A stretch of 64,000 nucleotides of DNA from Pedobacter sp. HDW13 (lineage in GTDB: Bacteria > Bacteroidota > Bacteroidia > Sphingobacteriales > Sphingobacteriaceae), in the NCBI RefSeq assembly GCF_011303555.1, contig NZ_CP049868.1:6312639-6376638 (forward strand), written 5' to 3'. Positions 43,642 to 53,489 of the stretch are shown here, one piece after another. Numbering within the stretch: position 1 is the first letter of the stretch; every line of letters starts with the position of its first letter. The notes below the pieces were generated by a model. It ran no database searches, was not told where the DNA came from, and was given only the letters and a program-made list of their open reading frames with translations. A program made the translations under genes and the position numbers.

Positions 43642-46122
43642 CTAGTATGGATCAACATCTATCTGTGTAAAAACACCTTTAAACTCTTTGGTTGCATTAA
43701 ACTCGGTTAATGTTTCGCGCAGGGCATCTTTAACCTTCTGAATAGCGGTATGCTTATCGGCTTTGATAATAATTTGTTTGATATAAAGATTGCGTACGCG
43801 GGTAACCAAAGGCTGCTCGGGACCTAAAACTCTTTTACCAAATTTTGCTTTAAGGATATTGGCCAGGGTTAATGCAGCATGATCGAGCACATGCGAATCT
43901 TTGTGTTTAATGTACAGGAATATCATCCTCGAAAAAGGGGGATACAAGAACTTTTCGCGTTCTGCAATTTCATCGTTGTACATCCCTTCGTAATCGTTGT
44001 TTACCACCTGCTTAATAATACGATTTTCGGCATCGTAAGTCTGGATGCACACATTTCCCTGATCGGCCCTACGCCCTGCCCTGCCCGCAACCTGCGCCAG
44101 CAACTGAAAACTTCGCTCGTAAGCCCTGAAATCGGGATAACCCAAAAGCGTATCGGCATTAATTACCCCGATCAAACTAAGGTTATCAAAATCCAATCCT
44201 TTGGCTACCATTTGGGTACCAATCAGAATGTCTGTTTTCTTTTCCTGGAAATCATTTAAAATCTGCTGAAGGCCGTTTTTGGTCCGGGTACTGTCCATAT
44301 CCAAACGGGCAATGGTAACCTCCGGATACAGCAGCCTCAGCTCCTCTTCAATACGCTCGGTACCGAAGCCTTTTTGTTCAACATGCACAGAACCACAAGC
44401 AGGGCAAATGTTAACGCTGCTTTGCTGATAACCACAATAATGGCAATGTAATTTACCGCTGCTTTTATGATAGGTTAAACTTACATCGCAGTTAACACAT
44501 TTGGGCGCATAACCACAGGTAGCGCAAATGAGAATGGTTGCATAACCCCTTCTGTTTTGAAACAACACAATTTGTTCTTTCTTCGAAAGCGCCAGATCAA
44601 TATCTTTAATCAGCACACTCGAAAAATACGAACTCATCGTCTTTTTCTTGGTTTCTTCAGAGATGCTTACTACTTGCTGGTTAGGCAGTTGCACACCACC
44701 AAAACGCTCTTTCATTTCTACCAAACCATACTTACCTTGTAAGGCATTGTAATAACTTTCAAGTGATGGCGTAGCAGAGCCCAGCACTACCTTAGCCTGG
44801 TGCAGATATCCTAAATAAATAGCTGCATCTCTGGCCTGATAACGCGGCGCCGGATCGTATTGTTTATAAGAAGGTTCGTGTTCTTCGTCTACAACAATTA
44901 ATTTAAGGTGCTGAAAAGGTAAGAAAACTGCCGAACGGGCTCCCAAAACTACCTTAAAAGCACCCGTCCTTACTTTATTCCAGATTTCGACCCTTTCGTT
45001 ATTGTTAAATTTAGAATGGTATACCCCTATTGAATTGCCAAAATAGCGTTTTATCCGTTCTACAATTTGTGTAGTTAAGGCAATCTCAGGCAGGAGGAAT
45101 AACACCTGGCCATCAGTATGCTGAATAATTTCTTCAATCAGCTTGATATATACTTGTGTTTTACCAGATGCAGTTACACCATGCAGCAATACCACTTCTT
45201 TTTCTTCAAAATAATGGTTAATCTGCGTTAAAGCCTGCTGCTGACCTTCATTCAACTCAAAATTAACGTTAAATGCTTCATCTTGGGCTGCCAACCGGCT
45301 AACTGGTCGCTTCATCACCACAAAAATATCTTTATCAGTAAGTGCCTTTAATGCCGCAGGTCCGCAATTACTCTCTTCTAAAAGTTGTTCTTTAGAGACT
45401 GGCAAATTCGATTTTTGCAGTTTAAGGTAGGCCAATAAAGCATCTAATTGCTTAGGCGCGCGGTCTAAAACATTAAAAAGCTGTTTTAAGTTTTCTTCGT
45501 CGCTGTAAAAATCGTTCAGCATTACGAACGATTTAAGCAGTGGTTTATATTTTTGGACCACTTCTTCTGCCACGAGCACCAGCATTTTATCTAACAACTG
45601 GTTAATTATAGGGTAAACGGTTTTTTGCCCCAGCAACTTGGAAACATCGTTAACGGTAAGTTTTTCCTGTTTTTTAAGTGCAGAAATAATTACTTCCTCT
45701 TTATCTGTAAGTTTAGTTTCTTCGTCGTAATCCTCGCGCAGGATCAGAATTGTTTCGCTGGCTAGCTTTAAGCTTGCAGGCAAAGCCGCAGCCATTACAT
45801 CGCCCTCATTACACATGTAATAATTGGTCATCCAGGTCCAGAACTTAAGCTGGGTGGGCGTAATTACGGGTTCGTTATCAATTACATCAATAATATATTT
45901 TGCTTCGTAAACGGTAGGCGGAACGGTGGTAATACCACTAATTAAAGCGGTATATATGCGGTGTTTGCCAAACTGAACCACTACGCGTTTCCCGATAGCA
46001 ATCTGCTCATTAAGATCAAAAGGTACACGATAGGTATAGTTTTTTGCCAGAGATAAGGGCAAAATAACTTCAACAAAAAGTGTTTCTCTTTCTGTAAATA
46101 TATCGTTTTCGTAAGTATTCAT
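43642..46122 (-). CDS. priA: primosomal replication restart helicase PriA
   Basis: PriA is the 3'-to-5' helicase that recognises abandoned forks and reloads the replisome. The 826-aa protein has the N-terminal DNA-binding domain (RYRVPFDLNEQIAIGKRVVVQF), Walker A HGVTASGKTQVY, DEEH box VVDEEHEPSYKQYD, a zinc-binding set (CATCGYAPKCVNC, CHYCGYQQ, CPACGS), and the helicase C domain (IGTQMVAKGLDFDNLSL). It shares one base with the DUF423 gene upstream. Confidence 0.96.
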   Translation of the reverse strand: MNTYENDIFTERETLFVEVILPLSLAKNYTYRVPFDLNEQIAIGKRVVVQFGKHRIYTALISGITTVPPTVYEAKYIIDVIDNEPVITPTQLKFWTWMTNYYMCNEGDVMAAALPASLKLASETILILREDYDEETKLTDKEEVIISALKKQEKLTVNDVSKLLGQKTVYPIINQLLDKMLVLVAEEVVQKYKPLLKSFVMLNDFYSDEENLKQLFNVLDRAPKQLDALLAYLKLQKSNLPVSKEQLLEESNCGPAALKALTDKDIFVVMKRPVSRLAAQDEAFNVNFELNEGQQQALTQINHYFEEKEVVLLHGVTASGKTQVYIKLIEEIIQHTDGQVLFLLPEIALTTQIVERIKRYFGNSIGVYHSKFNNNERVEIWNKVRTGAFKVVLGARSAVFLPFQHLKLIVVDEEHEPSYKQYDPAPRYQARDAAIYLGYLHQAKVVLGSATPSLESYYNALQGKYGLVEMKERFGGVQLPNQQVVSISEETKKKTMSSYFSSVLIKDIDLALSKKEQIVLFQNRRGYATILICATCGYAPKCVNCDVSLTYHKSSGKLHCHYCGYQQSSVNICPACGSVHVEQKGFGTERIEEELRLLYPEVTIARLDMDSTRTKNGLQQILNDFQEKKTDILIGTQMVAKGLDFDNLSLIGVINADTLLGYPDFRAYERSFQLLAQVAGRAGRRADQGNVCIQTYDAENRIIKQVVNNDYEGMYNDEIAEREKFLYPPFSRMIFLYIKHKDSHVLDHAALTLANILKAKFGKRVLGPEQPLVTRVRNLYIKQIIIKADKHTAIQKVKDALRETLTEFNATKEFKGVFTQIDVDPY

Positions 46123-46508
46123 TATTTATCTTTAAATGCTGCAAAAAAGAGCATTATCCATCCCAACACAAATAAAAGTCCGCCAATTGGTGTTAATGGA
46201 CCAATAAACGAGGTAAACTCTAAGTGCGATATGCTACGGGTAGCTAACAAATACAGCGAGCCCGAAAAAAGTACAATCCCAAAAGTAAAGCAGAAGTAAG
46301 CAATATTGATCAGTTTATTGCGGTAACGCGCAAAGGTAGATAGATACAGCAATGCAAAAGTGTGGTAGAACTGGTAATCAACCCCTTTTTGCCAGATTTC
46401 AAGTGAAGGTGCATCTATCAAAGCTTTTAGGCCATGAGCGCCAAAGGCACCCAATAGAACAGCAACAACACCAAAAAAAGAAGCAGTAAGGATTATTCGT
46501 TTATTCAT
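46122..46508 (-). CDS. DUF423 family membrane protein
   Basis: A 128-aa inner-membrane protein with four hydrophobic segments. The DUF423 (YgdD-like) pattern is clear: FFGVVAVLLGAFGAHGLK, GVDYQFYHTFALLYLS, FTFGIVLFSGSLYLLA and LTPIGGLLFVLGWIMLFFAA. Function is unknown in the family. Its last base is the first base of priA, so it is co-transcribed with priA. Confidence 0.9.
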   Translation of the reverse strand: MNKRIILTASFFGVVAVLLGAFGAHGLKALIDAPSLEIWQKGVDYQFYHTFALLYLSTFARYRNKLINIAYFCFTFGIVLFSGSLYLLATRSISHLEFTSFIGPLTPIGGLLFVLGWIMLFFAAFKDK

Positions 46509-46598
46509 AGTTCTTTGCTATAAGCAATCGCTAAATTAATAAATTGACAAAGAACTTCTCACTAATCAATGTAATAAATTAAATTTGTTGCACAGCAG

Positions 46599-48167
46599 AT
46601 GAAAAAGATCGTAATTCTAACAAGCGCATTATTTTTGGGTGTAGCCCTAATGGCTTACCTCTATTTTTCGAGATTAGGGATTGAAAACAATGCAAAAGAT
46701 TTGGCCCTGCAATCGGCAACCAATAATGGGGCACTAGTATTTTCATTTCAAAACGATAAGGGTTTTTATAATATTATGGAGGGGCAGGAACTGATTCAAC
46801 AGGTTTTAGGCCAAGACAAAATGAGCCTGTTAACTCAGCTAAAAACCAGTATTATTGATGACAATACCCTGAACAGATACATTAAAGATCAGCAGGTTTA
46901 TATTAGCGTGCTGCCTGACACCAATAAAACCTTAAATTTCCTTATCACTATTCAGCTTTCACCTGAACATGATATTAAAAAGTTTTACGATCAGCTAAAA
47001 TCAAAAGCAGCAATCAGCCAAAACTCAAAGAATATTTACAGTGTGAAACTAAACGACAACCAAAGTGTTTTCATGGGTGTACAAAGCCAGGTAATAACGG
47101 TATCTACTTCGTTAAAACTGATTAAAGATGCAAGTATTCGTTTAACCGAAAATCCCTTTACTGAGTTTATTAAGGAGAATAACCACCAAATTAAAAATGT
47201 ACTCGCTCATGTTTACATTAATTTTAACCAGGCGCCATTATTGCTTAAAAGCATTATAGCGGGTAATATTAACGGCGAAATTGCGGTATTTGATAAACAG
47301 AATAGCTATGCTATCCTCAATTACAATTTCAGCAAAGAGAAAATCCTCTTTAACGGAAACACCCAATTAAAAGATCCTAACAACTACCTTAAACTGTTCG
47401 AAAACACACCTGCACAAAACACCACCATACAAAATATCTTACCCGATAACACAGCCAATTATGTAATGTATGCTTTTGATGATTATGCTAAATGGTTGGG
47501 CAAATTAAACAACTGGCAACAGCAGAATAAAACAGCAGAACAGTCCAGTACCGTTATCAAAAACATTAAAGACCAGTATCGGGTTGATTTAAATACGATA
47601 TTTCCTGTTTATACTAAAAACCAGTTTGTAACTTTTCAGCTCAGCACAACCGAAAAACTGGGTGCAATTGCCTTAAGTAACGGCGAAAAAGTACGACAAC
47701 TGTTGCTGGATGTAAGTGCAGATTACAATGAAGACATTAAGCTCTTTAAATCATCAGATATTTTGGTGAGCTATTTCGGTGAGCCCTTTAAAAAATTCGG
47801 CAAACCCTATTATACAGTTATTGATAATAATTTAATTGTAGCCAACAACGCCAGCACCATTCAGGTATTTTTGAACAATTACAAAAACAACCGGCTTTTA
47901 ATACAAACCCCACAGTATTTAGATGCGATAAATCAGATTTCGAATACTTCAAATGTGAATTATTACATCAATACCAAAAATTCATCGGCTATCTTTAGAG
48001 ATAACATCCAAATGCCTTTTTACAAACATTTAAGGGCAGATAGTGGTTTAAAAAGTTTCGATACTTTTTGTTATCAGCTAAGTGCAGACCGCGATAAATT
48101 TATCACCAACTTACTATTAAACAAATATTTAAAACCAGAAATACCAGATTCACTAAGCAACCGTTAA
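46599..48167 (+). CDS. exported or membrane-anchored protein (DUF3352-like)
   Basis: A 522-aa protein with an N-terminal membrane/signal segment (MKKIVILTSALFLGVALMAYL). The large extracytoplasmic part has mixed alpha/beta pattern and is reminiscent of DUF3352 proteins. Notable stretches include NFLITIQLSPEHDIKKFYDQL, KNIYSVKLNDNQSVFMGVQSQVITVSTS, PDNTANYVMYAFDDYAKWLG and NLIVANNASTIQVFLNNY. No catalytic motif is seen. It is 30 bp upstream of a DUF5723-type outer-membrane protein, so the pair is likely one operon of envelope proteins. Confidence 0.75.
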   Translation: MKKIVILTSALFLGVALMAYLYFSRLGIENNAKDLALQSATNNGALVFSFQNDKGFYNIMEGQELIQQVLGQDKMSLLTQLKTSIIDDNTLNRYIKDQQVYISVLPDTNKTLNFLITIQLSPEHDIKKFYDQLKSKAAISQNSKNIYSVKLNDNQSVFMGVQSQVITVSTSLKLIKDASIRLTENPFTEFIKENNHQIKNVLAHVYINFNQAPLLLKSIIAGNINGEIAVFDKQNSYAILNYNFSKEKILFNGNTQLKDPNNYLKLFENTPAQNTTIQNILPDNTANYVMYAFDDYAKWLGKLNNWQQQNKTAEQSSTVIKNIKDQYRVDLNTIFPVYTKNQFVTFQLSTTEKLGAIALSNGEKVRQLLLDVSADYNEDIKLFKSSDILVSYFGEPFKKFGKPYYTVIDNNLIVANNASTIQVFLNNYKNNRLLIQTPQYLDAINQISNTSNVNYYINTKNSSAIFRDNIQMPFYKHLRADSGLKSFDTFCYQLSADRDKFITNLLLNKYLKPEIPDSLSNR

Positions 48168-48197
48168 TAAAAAGAACCGTCCCAAGAACTAATTTAC

Positions 48198-49607
48198 ATG
48201 AAGAAACTTTTACTTACGTTACTGGCAGTAGCCGGCTTCGGGGTAGCAAATGCTCAGCAATACGCGCTTTTTGGCACGAAAACCATGTTCGATGCATTCG
48301 AAAACCCATCTCAAAAATCGTTTACTTTAGATTCGTCGCGAAAATTTTCTTCCAACTTCTTTCTGCCCTATTTTGGTACAAATGCCATTAACAAAGGAAG
48401 CTCTAAGTTTACGATCCGCAAATTAACACAAGAGGGTACCTGGGATACCGAAGGCTTACCATTGGGTACAGGCGAGGTTAACCACTTTTTCGAAAACAGC
48501 AATATTTACGTTGCGGCCTTCCGTCTTTTTAAATCGTACAAATACCAGAAAGAAATGGGCTTTGCCTGGCAAATCAGATCAGACGCCCATATCGATTACA
48601 CCAATGAAACCCTGGCCATTTTTGATTCGTACGAGCGCTTTACCCCAGGAAGGGAATACACTGGCATATTCGATACCAAAGGTTACCAGCAAACTTACCA
48701 CCAATTTAGCTTTACTTACCGCGAAAACTGGAATAAACGTCTCGCTTTTGGTTTAAAAGCCAGTTTGCTGAGCGGTATGGTTTACAATAAACTTGATGTT
48801 AAAGATTCTTACCTCTACATCGACCCTAGTGCATCGGCCATGTTAATTGGCTTAAGAGGCACTTATTCCGCAAACTTCTCTGATTTTAATGAAGTAGATA
48901 AAAAAACATTCTTCCCTAATTTTAAAAACCCCGGTCTGTCTTTTGGCTTCGGAACTAACTATACCACCAAAAAAGGGCTATTTTTAATGGCAAACGTTAA
49001 AGATCTTGGTTTTATATGGTGGCGGAGCAATACACACAGAAATACAGTAGACCAATCGAAGGTGATTGAAAACCTGGAAAACAACCAATCCAACACCAAC
49101 CAGGAGATTGAAGACATATTTCTTTTATCGGAGCAAAGCAAAAAGTTTTTAGCACCTACAAATGCTAAAATTGATGTATTTGTATCTAAACGTTACGGCT
49201 TTTACAAACCTGCTTTAGCAGTTTCGAAGAATTTGTTTTACAAAGGCGGGGATATTGCTTTTGTAAACACCTTTATTGCCAACGATTTTTCGGCCAGTGT
49301 TACTCCCTTGTATAATTTAAATCAGGTATTTATGGTAGGTGTACAAGCTAAATACCAAACGCCTAACTTCGAATTATTTCTGGGATCGGATAACCTGATT
49401 GCCACCAGTTTTCAAACCCTTGGTACCATTAAAAACGACGCTACAGTAGGCAGTGGACCAAATGGGGCATCGTTTTATATGGGTGTAGGCATTAAGTTTG
49501 GAAACGTAGTAAACCATCCTCAATTTAGCGACGTAATGCCTGGCATTAACGATAATGAAGGTGGAAGTTTCTTTAAAAGCCTATTCTCGATATTTAAAAG
49601 AAGATAA
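48198..49607 (+). CDS. DUF5723-like outer-membrane beta-barrel protein
   Basis: A 469-aa exported protein with a Sec signal (MKKLLLTLLAVAGFGVANA). It is rich in aromatic-ended beta strands, as in PorV/FadL-like Bacteroidota barrels (FFLPYFGTNAINKGSSKFTIRKL, FALKASLLSGMVYNKLDV-type strands, FSASVTPLYNLNQVFMVGV, ATVGSGPNGASFYMGVGIKF). The C-terminal tail is DNEGGSFFKSLFSIFKRR. I assign it to the DUF5723 family by its starting region QYALFGTKTMFDAFENPSQKS. Role unknown. Confidence 0.78.
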   Translation: MKKLLLTLLAVAGFGVANAQQYALFGTKTMFDAFENPSQKSFTLDSSRKFSSNFFLPYFGTNAINKGSSKFTIRKLTQEGTWDTEGLPLGTGEVNHFFENSNIYVAAFRLFKSYKYQKEMGFAWQIRSDAHIDYTNETLAIFDSYERFTPGREYTGIFDTKGYQQTYHQFSFTYRENWNKRLAFGLKASLLSGMVYNKLDVKDSYLYIDPSASAMLIGLRGTYSANFSDFNEVDKKTFFPNFKNPGLSFGFGTNYTTKKGLFLMANVKDLGFIWWRSNTHRNTVDQSKVIENLENNQSNTNQEIEDIFLLSEQSKKFLAPTNAKIDVFVSKRYGFYKPALAVSKNLFYKGGDIAFVNTFIANDFSASVTPLYNLNQVFMVGVQAKYQTPNFELFLGSDNLIATSFQTLGTIKNDATVGSGPNGASFYMGVGIKFGNVVNHPQFSDVMPGINDNEGGSFFKSLFSIFKRR

Positions 49608-49613
49608 ATAATT

Positions 49614-50309
49614 TTAGGGTTGCGCCTGCTGCTTTTTAGATTGCGTAACCACAAAATCTTTGAGATAAAAAGGTTCGAAATAAGCTACATCTTCAAAGTT
49701 TCTTTGCTGAAAAGCAGTTTCGGCCAATGCCGACATGTAAGTAGCAGCATTGAAGTTAGCAGCATCGAAGTATGCATTTTCGTGGGTTAAAACGGCGGCG
49801 CATTTCGCTGCCCCGTCACCTAGGAAAGTAACCTTATTTATTGAAAGTAAGTCAGAAAAGCTAGTTTCGTCTATAATTTTAGCTTCAGTTGGTAAAAGTA
49901 CATCCAGCGTGATATCAAAAACCGAAGTATAAACTTCCATACGGCGCGCATCAATCATCGAACAAATTAACCCTTTATACTCCGGGTTTTCAGACTGGAA
50001 ACCAGCCGCCATCATTTTTAGCGTTTCGATGGCGATTAACGGCTTATCTAGAGCGTAACATAAACCCTTGGCAGTAGAAACCCCAATTCGCAAGCCCGTG
50101 TAAGAACCAGGACCTTTACTCACCGCAATGGCATCGAGTTCGCTATAGTTAACACCGGCAGTTCTCAACACTTCATCAATAAACAGGGTGAGCTTACTGG
50201 CATGCAGATTTTGCCCTATTTCTTCCTTTACCGAAACTGTTTTCCCATTAACCGATAAAGCAACTGAACAAACCGCTGTAGCTGTTTCTATTTGAAGTAT
50301 TTTAGCCAT
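49614..50309 (-). CDS. tsaB: tRNA threonylcarbamoyladenosine biosynthesis protein TsaB
   Basis: TsaB is the ASKHA-fold partner of TsaD in making t6A at position 37 of ANN-decoding tRNAs. The 231-aa protein shows the N-terminal ILQIETATAVCSVAL, the signature VSKGPGSYTGLRIGVSTAKGLCYAL and the Asp-containing MIDARRMEVYTSVFD. The C-terminal tail is short. Cytoplasmic. Convergent with the DUF5723 gene with only 6 bp between the stops, and followed by a 400-bp repeat-containing gap. Confidence 0.95.
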   Translation of the reverse strand: MAKILQIETATAVCSVALSVNGKTVSVKEEIGQNLHASKLTLFIDEVLRTAGVNYSELDAIAVSKGPGSYTGLRIGVSTAKGLCYALDKPLIAIETLKMMAAGFQSENPEYKGLICSMIDARRMEVYTSVFDITLDVLLPTEAKIIDETSFSDLLSINKVTFLGDGAAKCAAVLTHENAYFDAANFNAATYMSALAETAFQQRNFEDVAYFEPFYLKDFVVTQSKKQQAQP

Positions 50310-50714
50310 GGGTGCAAAGATATTAAAAAATGGAAGATGGAAGGGGTATAATGGAAGATGGATCGGGCTAGTCCACAGTTTTCAGGCTGAACTCAGCAAT
50401 AGACTCCCCTTCTTACTGTATCATACTTAGCACATTTTTCATCCCAAATGCAATGAAGGATCAAACGAAATAGATTTCTCCGTTGCGTTGCACTTCAGTC
50501 GAAATGACTGATTAAGGTTGGAATGATTGAAAATGGAATCAATCAAAAGATTGACTAACCAAGCTCCAGTTTTCTATTGGCAATATGCAGTAACTAATGA
50601 ATAACCATCAATAAAATAGTTTCTACTACTGGGGGTTTCACATTTAAAGCCACAATTAACCAACTTAAACATTTAAACGATTAACCAGATGATGACAAAT
50701 GAATTAATCAACCC
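50310..50714. other. 405-bp gap without a gene
   Basis: No convincing ORF or RNA gene is seen. It contains GGAAGATGGAAG/GGAAGATGG word repeats at 50332-50365 and a GTTGCACTTCAGTCGAAATG stretch that resembles common Pedobacter-type intergenic repeats, but I cannot confirm copy number from this window. Confidence 0.6.
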
Positions 50715-50945
50715 CTAAGGAACCGGATCGTGCCCATGTTTGCCCCAGGGATGACAGCGGCCAATGCGCTTAAGCGCCATCCAGCCACCTTTAAAGGGCC
50801 CGTACTTTTTAATGGCTTCTATTCCGTACTGCGAACAGGTTGGTGTAAACCTGCAATTTGCACCTAGCATAGGCGAAACGGCATACTGGTATACTTTTAT
50901 CAAGCCTAAAAAGAACCAACCAAACAGTTTATTGATGAACTTCAT
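50715..50945 (-). CDS. yidD: membrane protein insertion efficiency factor YidD
   Basis: A 76-aa YidD protein. One N-terminal amphipathic/hydrophobic helix (FINKLFGWFFLGLIKVYQY) is followed by the conserved cysteine region GANCRFTPTCSQYGIEAIKKYG and GWMALKRIGRCHPWGKHGHDPVP. YidD supports YidC-dependent membrane insertion. It overlaps rnpA by 17 nt, the classical rpmH-rnpA-yidD order. Confidence 0.95.
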   Translation of the reverse strand: MKFINKLFGWFFLGLIKVYQYAVSPMLGANCRFTPTCSQYGIEAIKKYGPFKGGWMALKRIGRCHPWGKHGHDPVP

Positions 50946-51327
50946 CGGGCTGAATTAAGTTTTGGAATCGCTTAAATGTAGCTATGAGTTTTTTCTCGAT
51001 AAAGGCAAATTCGTATTTACTTTTCCCTACAAATTGAATAGAAAACAACAGCAACCCTTTATTGGTTGGTAAGGGAAAATATAATTGATTTTGTTTATTC
51101 AGGCGGTAAGCCTCACGAATACGGCGTTTAAGCAGATTGCGGTCTACTGCACGCTTGTATCTTTTTTTAGGAACATTGATCACCACCTGGGCGGGTACAT
51201 CGGCTGGCTGATCGACAAAAAGATAGGAAACCCGAAAAGGATATAATAAAAAAGAAGAACCGTTTTTAAACAACAGGTCTAAATGTTTCCTGCTGCATAA
51301 CCGTTCTTCTTTTCTGAATGTGTACAT
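50929..51327 (-). CDS. rnpA: ribonuclease P protein component
   Basis: The 132-aa protein subunit of RNase P, which matures the 5' ends of tRNAs. Typical features are the N-terminal FRKEERLCSRKHLDLLF, the basic RNR core KRYKRAVDRNLLKRRIREAYRLNK, and a helical tail. It lies between rpmH and yidD in the usual cluster. Confidence 0.95.
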   Translation of the reverse strand: MYTFRKEERLCSRKHLDLLFKNGSSFLLYPFRVSYLFVDQPADVPAQVVINVPKKRYKRAVDRNLLKRRIREAYRLNKQNQLYFPLPTNKGLLLFSIQFVGKSKYEFAFIEKKLIATFKRFQNLIQPDEVHQ

Positions 51328-51392
51328 ATATTTTGATTGATAACTGCAGATTTTGATCTGCCAATTCCGGATTTACGGAAAAGCAATCAAAA

Positions 51393-51551
51393 TTATGCTT
51401 TATGCTTGCGTTCGTCAGAAACTGTTAATCTTTTTCTTCCTTTAGCACGACGTGATGCTAATACTCGTCTGCCGTTAGCTGTTGCCATTCTTTCGCGGAA
51501 GCCGTGTTTGTTTCTTCTCTTTCTTTGCGAAGGTTGGTATGTTCTTTTCAT
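51393..51551 (-). CDS. rpmH: 50S ribosomal protein L34
   Basis: Read directly from the minus strand: ATG at 51549-51551 to TAA at 51393-51395, 52 codons. The product begins MKRTYQPSQRKRRNKHGFR, continues MATANGRRVLASRRAKGRKR and ends HKA. This is the full conserved L34 sequence. It sits 65 bp upstream of rnpA, as in most bacteria. A TATATTTG promoter box is on the minus strand at 51586-51593. Confidence 0.97.
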   Translation of the reverse strand: MKRTYQPSQRKRRNKHGFRERMATANGRRVLASRRAKGRKRLTVSDERKHKA

Positions 51552-51585
51552 GACTGTATATTATCTATTGTAAAATTAAGAGGTG

Positions 51586-51593
51586 CAAATATA
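51586..51593 (-). promoter_or_regulatory. -7 element (TATATTTG) of rpmH
   Basis: TATATTTG on the minus strand matches TAnnTTTG, about 35 bases before the rpmH start. A TTTGT lies further upstream but at a non-ideal spacing. Confidence 0.45.
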
Positions 51594-51715
51594 AAGCGAT
51601 TTCTCTACAAATGCAAGAGTGATTAATTATTATTTTTTCTATTTAGCTGCAAATGTAATAATTCTTTTTAAAAAGCTGTTTGTTTCATTGCAATGAACGA
51701 GATTTTAATGGGTAA

Positions 51716-52450
51716 TTATAATCCAAGGGCCGCCTTTAATTTTACATAACCCGTTTTGCTTACCGGAAGCCAGATATCTGATTTTAACAGCACCACATAG
51801 CTGTCTTTCTCTTTAAGCTCTATTTTGGTTACTTGCGCGAGGTTAATGATATATGAACGGTGTATCCTGATAAACTGGCTTACATCGAGTGTCTGCTCAA
51901 AATAAGCCATGGTTTTATTCTTGTAGTAAACACCTTCAATAGTACTCAGTTTTACATAGTCATCATCAGCCTCGAGGTAATTGATATCGGCAACGGGGAT
52001 AATTTTAATTACCCCATCTTTTTTAACCACTACCCTATTGTTCTGCGCCGGACTTAACGCTGCTGCATCTAAAACAGCCTCCGTATTTTCGATTTGGTTT
52101 AATTTGGTCGGTATTTTTTTAACTGCGGCATCAAAACGCGATTTATCAATTGGTTTAAGCAGGTAATCTACTGCATTTACTTCAAAAGCTTTAATGGCAT
52201 ATTCATCAAAAGCAGTCGTAAAAATCACGGCAGGCTTATCTTCAACGAGCTCCAACATTTCGAAACCGCTAATTTTTGGCATTTGAATATCCAAAAAAAT
52301 CAGATCGGGTTTGTACTGGGTAATCGCTTTTAAGCCTTCAAAACCATCTCCACATTCGGCAACAATCTCTATTTCTGCATGATCGGAAAGGTAGAATTTT
52401 ACAATATCTCTAGCTAAAGGCTCATCATCAATTAGTATTGTTCTGATCAT
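51716..52450 (-). CDS. LytTR-family response regulator
   Basis: A 244-aa response regulator: a receiver domain (ILIDDEPLARDIVKFYL, LIFLDIQMPKISGFEML with the phospho-acceptor Asp, FTTAFDEYAIKAFEV, LLKPIDKSR) plus a LytTR DNA-binding domain (INYLEADDDYVKLSTI, FIRIHRSYIINLAQV). Its ATG lies 23 nt inside the end of the kinase gene, so the two are translationally coupled. It is the last gene of the LiaF-like/DUF4288/LytS/LytTR unit. Confidence 0.93.
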   Translation of the reverse strand: MIRTILIDDEPLARDIVKFYLSDHAEIEIVAECGDGFEGLKAITQYKPDLIFLDIQMPKISGFEMLELVEDKPAVIFTTAFDEYAIKAFEVNAVDYLLKPIDKSRFDAAVKKIPTKLNQIENTEAVLDAAALSPAQNNRVVVKKDGVIKIIPVADINYLEADDDYVKLSTIEGVYYKNKTMAYFEQTLDVSQFIRIHRSYIINLAQVTKIELKEKDSYVVLLKSDIWLPVSKTGYVKLKAALGL

Positions 52451-53489
52451 TTTTTTGTGGAATTTTTAGGGTGGTAATATATAAATTATTTGCCTCAATA
52501 TCGGTCTGTAACAGATGTGTATTCGCAAATAGCAGATATAACCTCCGTTTAATAGCACTTAAACCAAATCCGGTGCCTCCAGCCGCCTTCATTTCAGGAT
52601 CGAAAGGATTTTGTACACGTAATGACAGCAGGTTCTGTTCTACAGTAACATCTATCTTAATGGTAATGCCAGCCGAAGTATTGTAAAGCCCGAACTTAAT
52701 GGCGTTTTCTACAATAGGTTGCAATAAAGTACCGGGTAAACAAAGTTTCAAGGTATCTTCAGCAACATTTACTTCAATATTTAAACGGTGACTAAACCTT
52801 ACTTTTTCGATATCCAGATACAACTGAATGTATTCCATTTCCTCCTCTACCGATACCCATAATTCATCATCGCGTTTTAAGGTACCACGTAAAAAGGAAG
52901 CCAGTTTAGTAATCATTACCCCCGCCTCTTTTGGATTAACCATGGTTAGCGCAAATACCGAATTTAAGCTGTTGAACAAAAAATGCGGTTGTAACTGATG
53001 CCTTAATTTATTTAGCTCTGCTTCTTTGGCCAGACTTTTAGCTGCCGAAAGTCTTTCGTGTGTTTCAGACTGTTCTTCTAACCGATACCACAAAATATTG
53101 GCCAGCGCACACCAGCCCAGGCACATGAAAGAAATTAAGCCACGAAAAGCAAAAGAAAAATTATAAAAATCATTGTATTCTTTAAAATCAGCAAAAATGT
53201 AGAGTAAAGAATATTTTGCCGCAAAAATAATAACAAAGGTAAGCGCTATGGTTACAATGAGCACGTACAGAATACGTTCATTTTTAGGCTGGTAATAGCC
53301 CAGCATGTTGCTGATACCGATACATGCCAATGCCAATAAAATATTATTGATCAGGCTATCTGTAACCGATATCCACCAGGAAAAGCTTACAACGTAATGC
53401 AGTCCAACAGCACACAATATCACCCAAACTACCGCAAAGGAAAGTGATGTTTTTTGTATCTGTGGAACGGATAAAGGTCTAGTTGTCAA
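52428..53489 (-). CDS. LytS-type sensor histidine kinase
   Basis: A 353-aa membrane histidine kinase with several N-terminal hydrophobic segments (VVWVILCAVGLHYVV..., NILLALACIGISNML, YVLIVTIALTFVIIF), a short linker, and the His_kinase domain with the phospho-acceptor in KLRHQLQPHFLFNSLNSVFAL. The ATPase domain includes QPIVENAIKFGLYNT and GTGFGLSAIKRRLYLLF. It lacks a large periplasmic sensor, so it may sense the membrane itself or an associated protein such as the LiaF-like neighbour (inference). Confidence 0.92.
   Translation of the reverse strand: MTTRPLSVPQIQKTSLSFAVVWVILCAVGLHYVVSFSWWISVTDSLINNILLALACIGISNMLGYYQPKNERILYVLIVTIALTFVIIFAAKYSLLYIFADFKEYNDFYNFSFAFRGLISFMCLGWCALANILWYRLEEQSETHERLSAAKSLAKEAELNKLRHQLQPHFLFNSLNSVFALTMVNPKEAGVMITKLASFLRGTLKRDDELWVSVEEEMEYIQLYLDIEKVRFSHRLNIEVNVAEDTLKLCLPGTLLQPIVENAIKFGLYNTSAGITIKIDVTVEQNLLSLRVQNPFDPEMKAAGGTGFGLSAIKRRLYLLFANTHLLQTDIEANNLYITTLKIPQKNDQNNTN

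Noticed and set aside
50715..51551. Replication origin near rpmH-rnpA-yidD
   Set aside because: No dnaA, dnaN or gidA and no DnaA-box cluster seen; in this phylum the cluster is often away from the origin.
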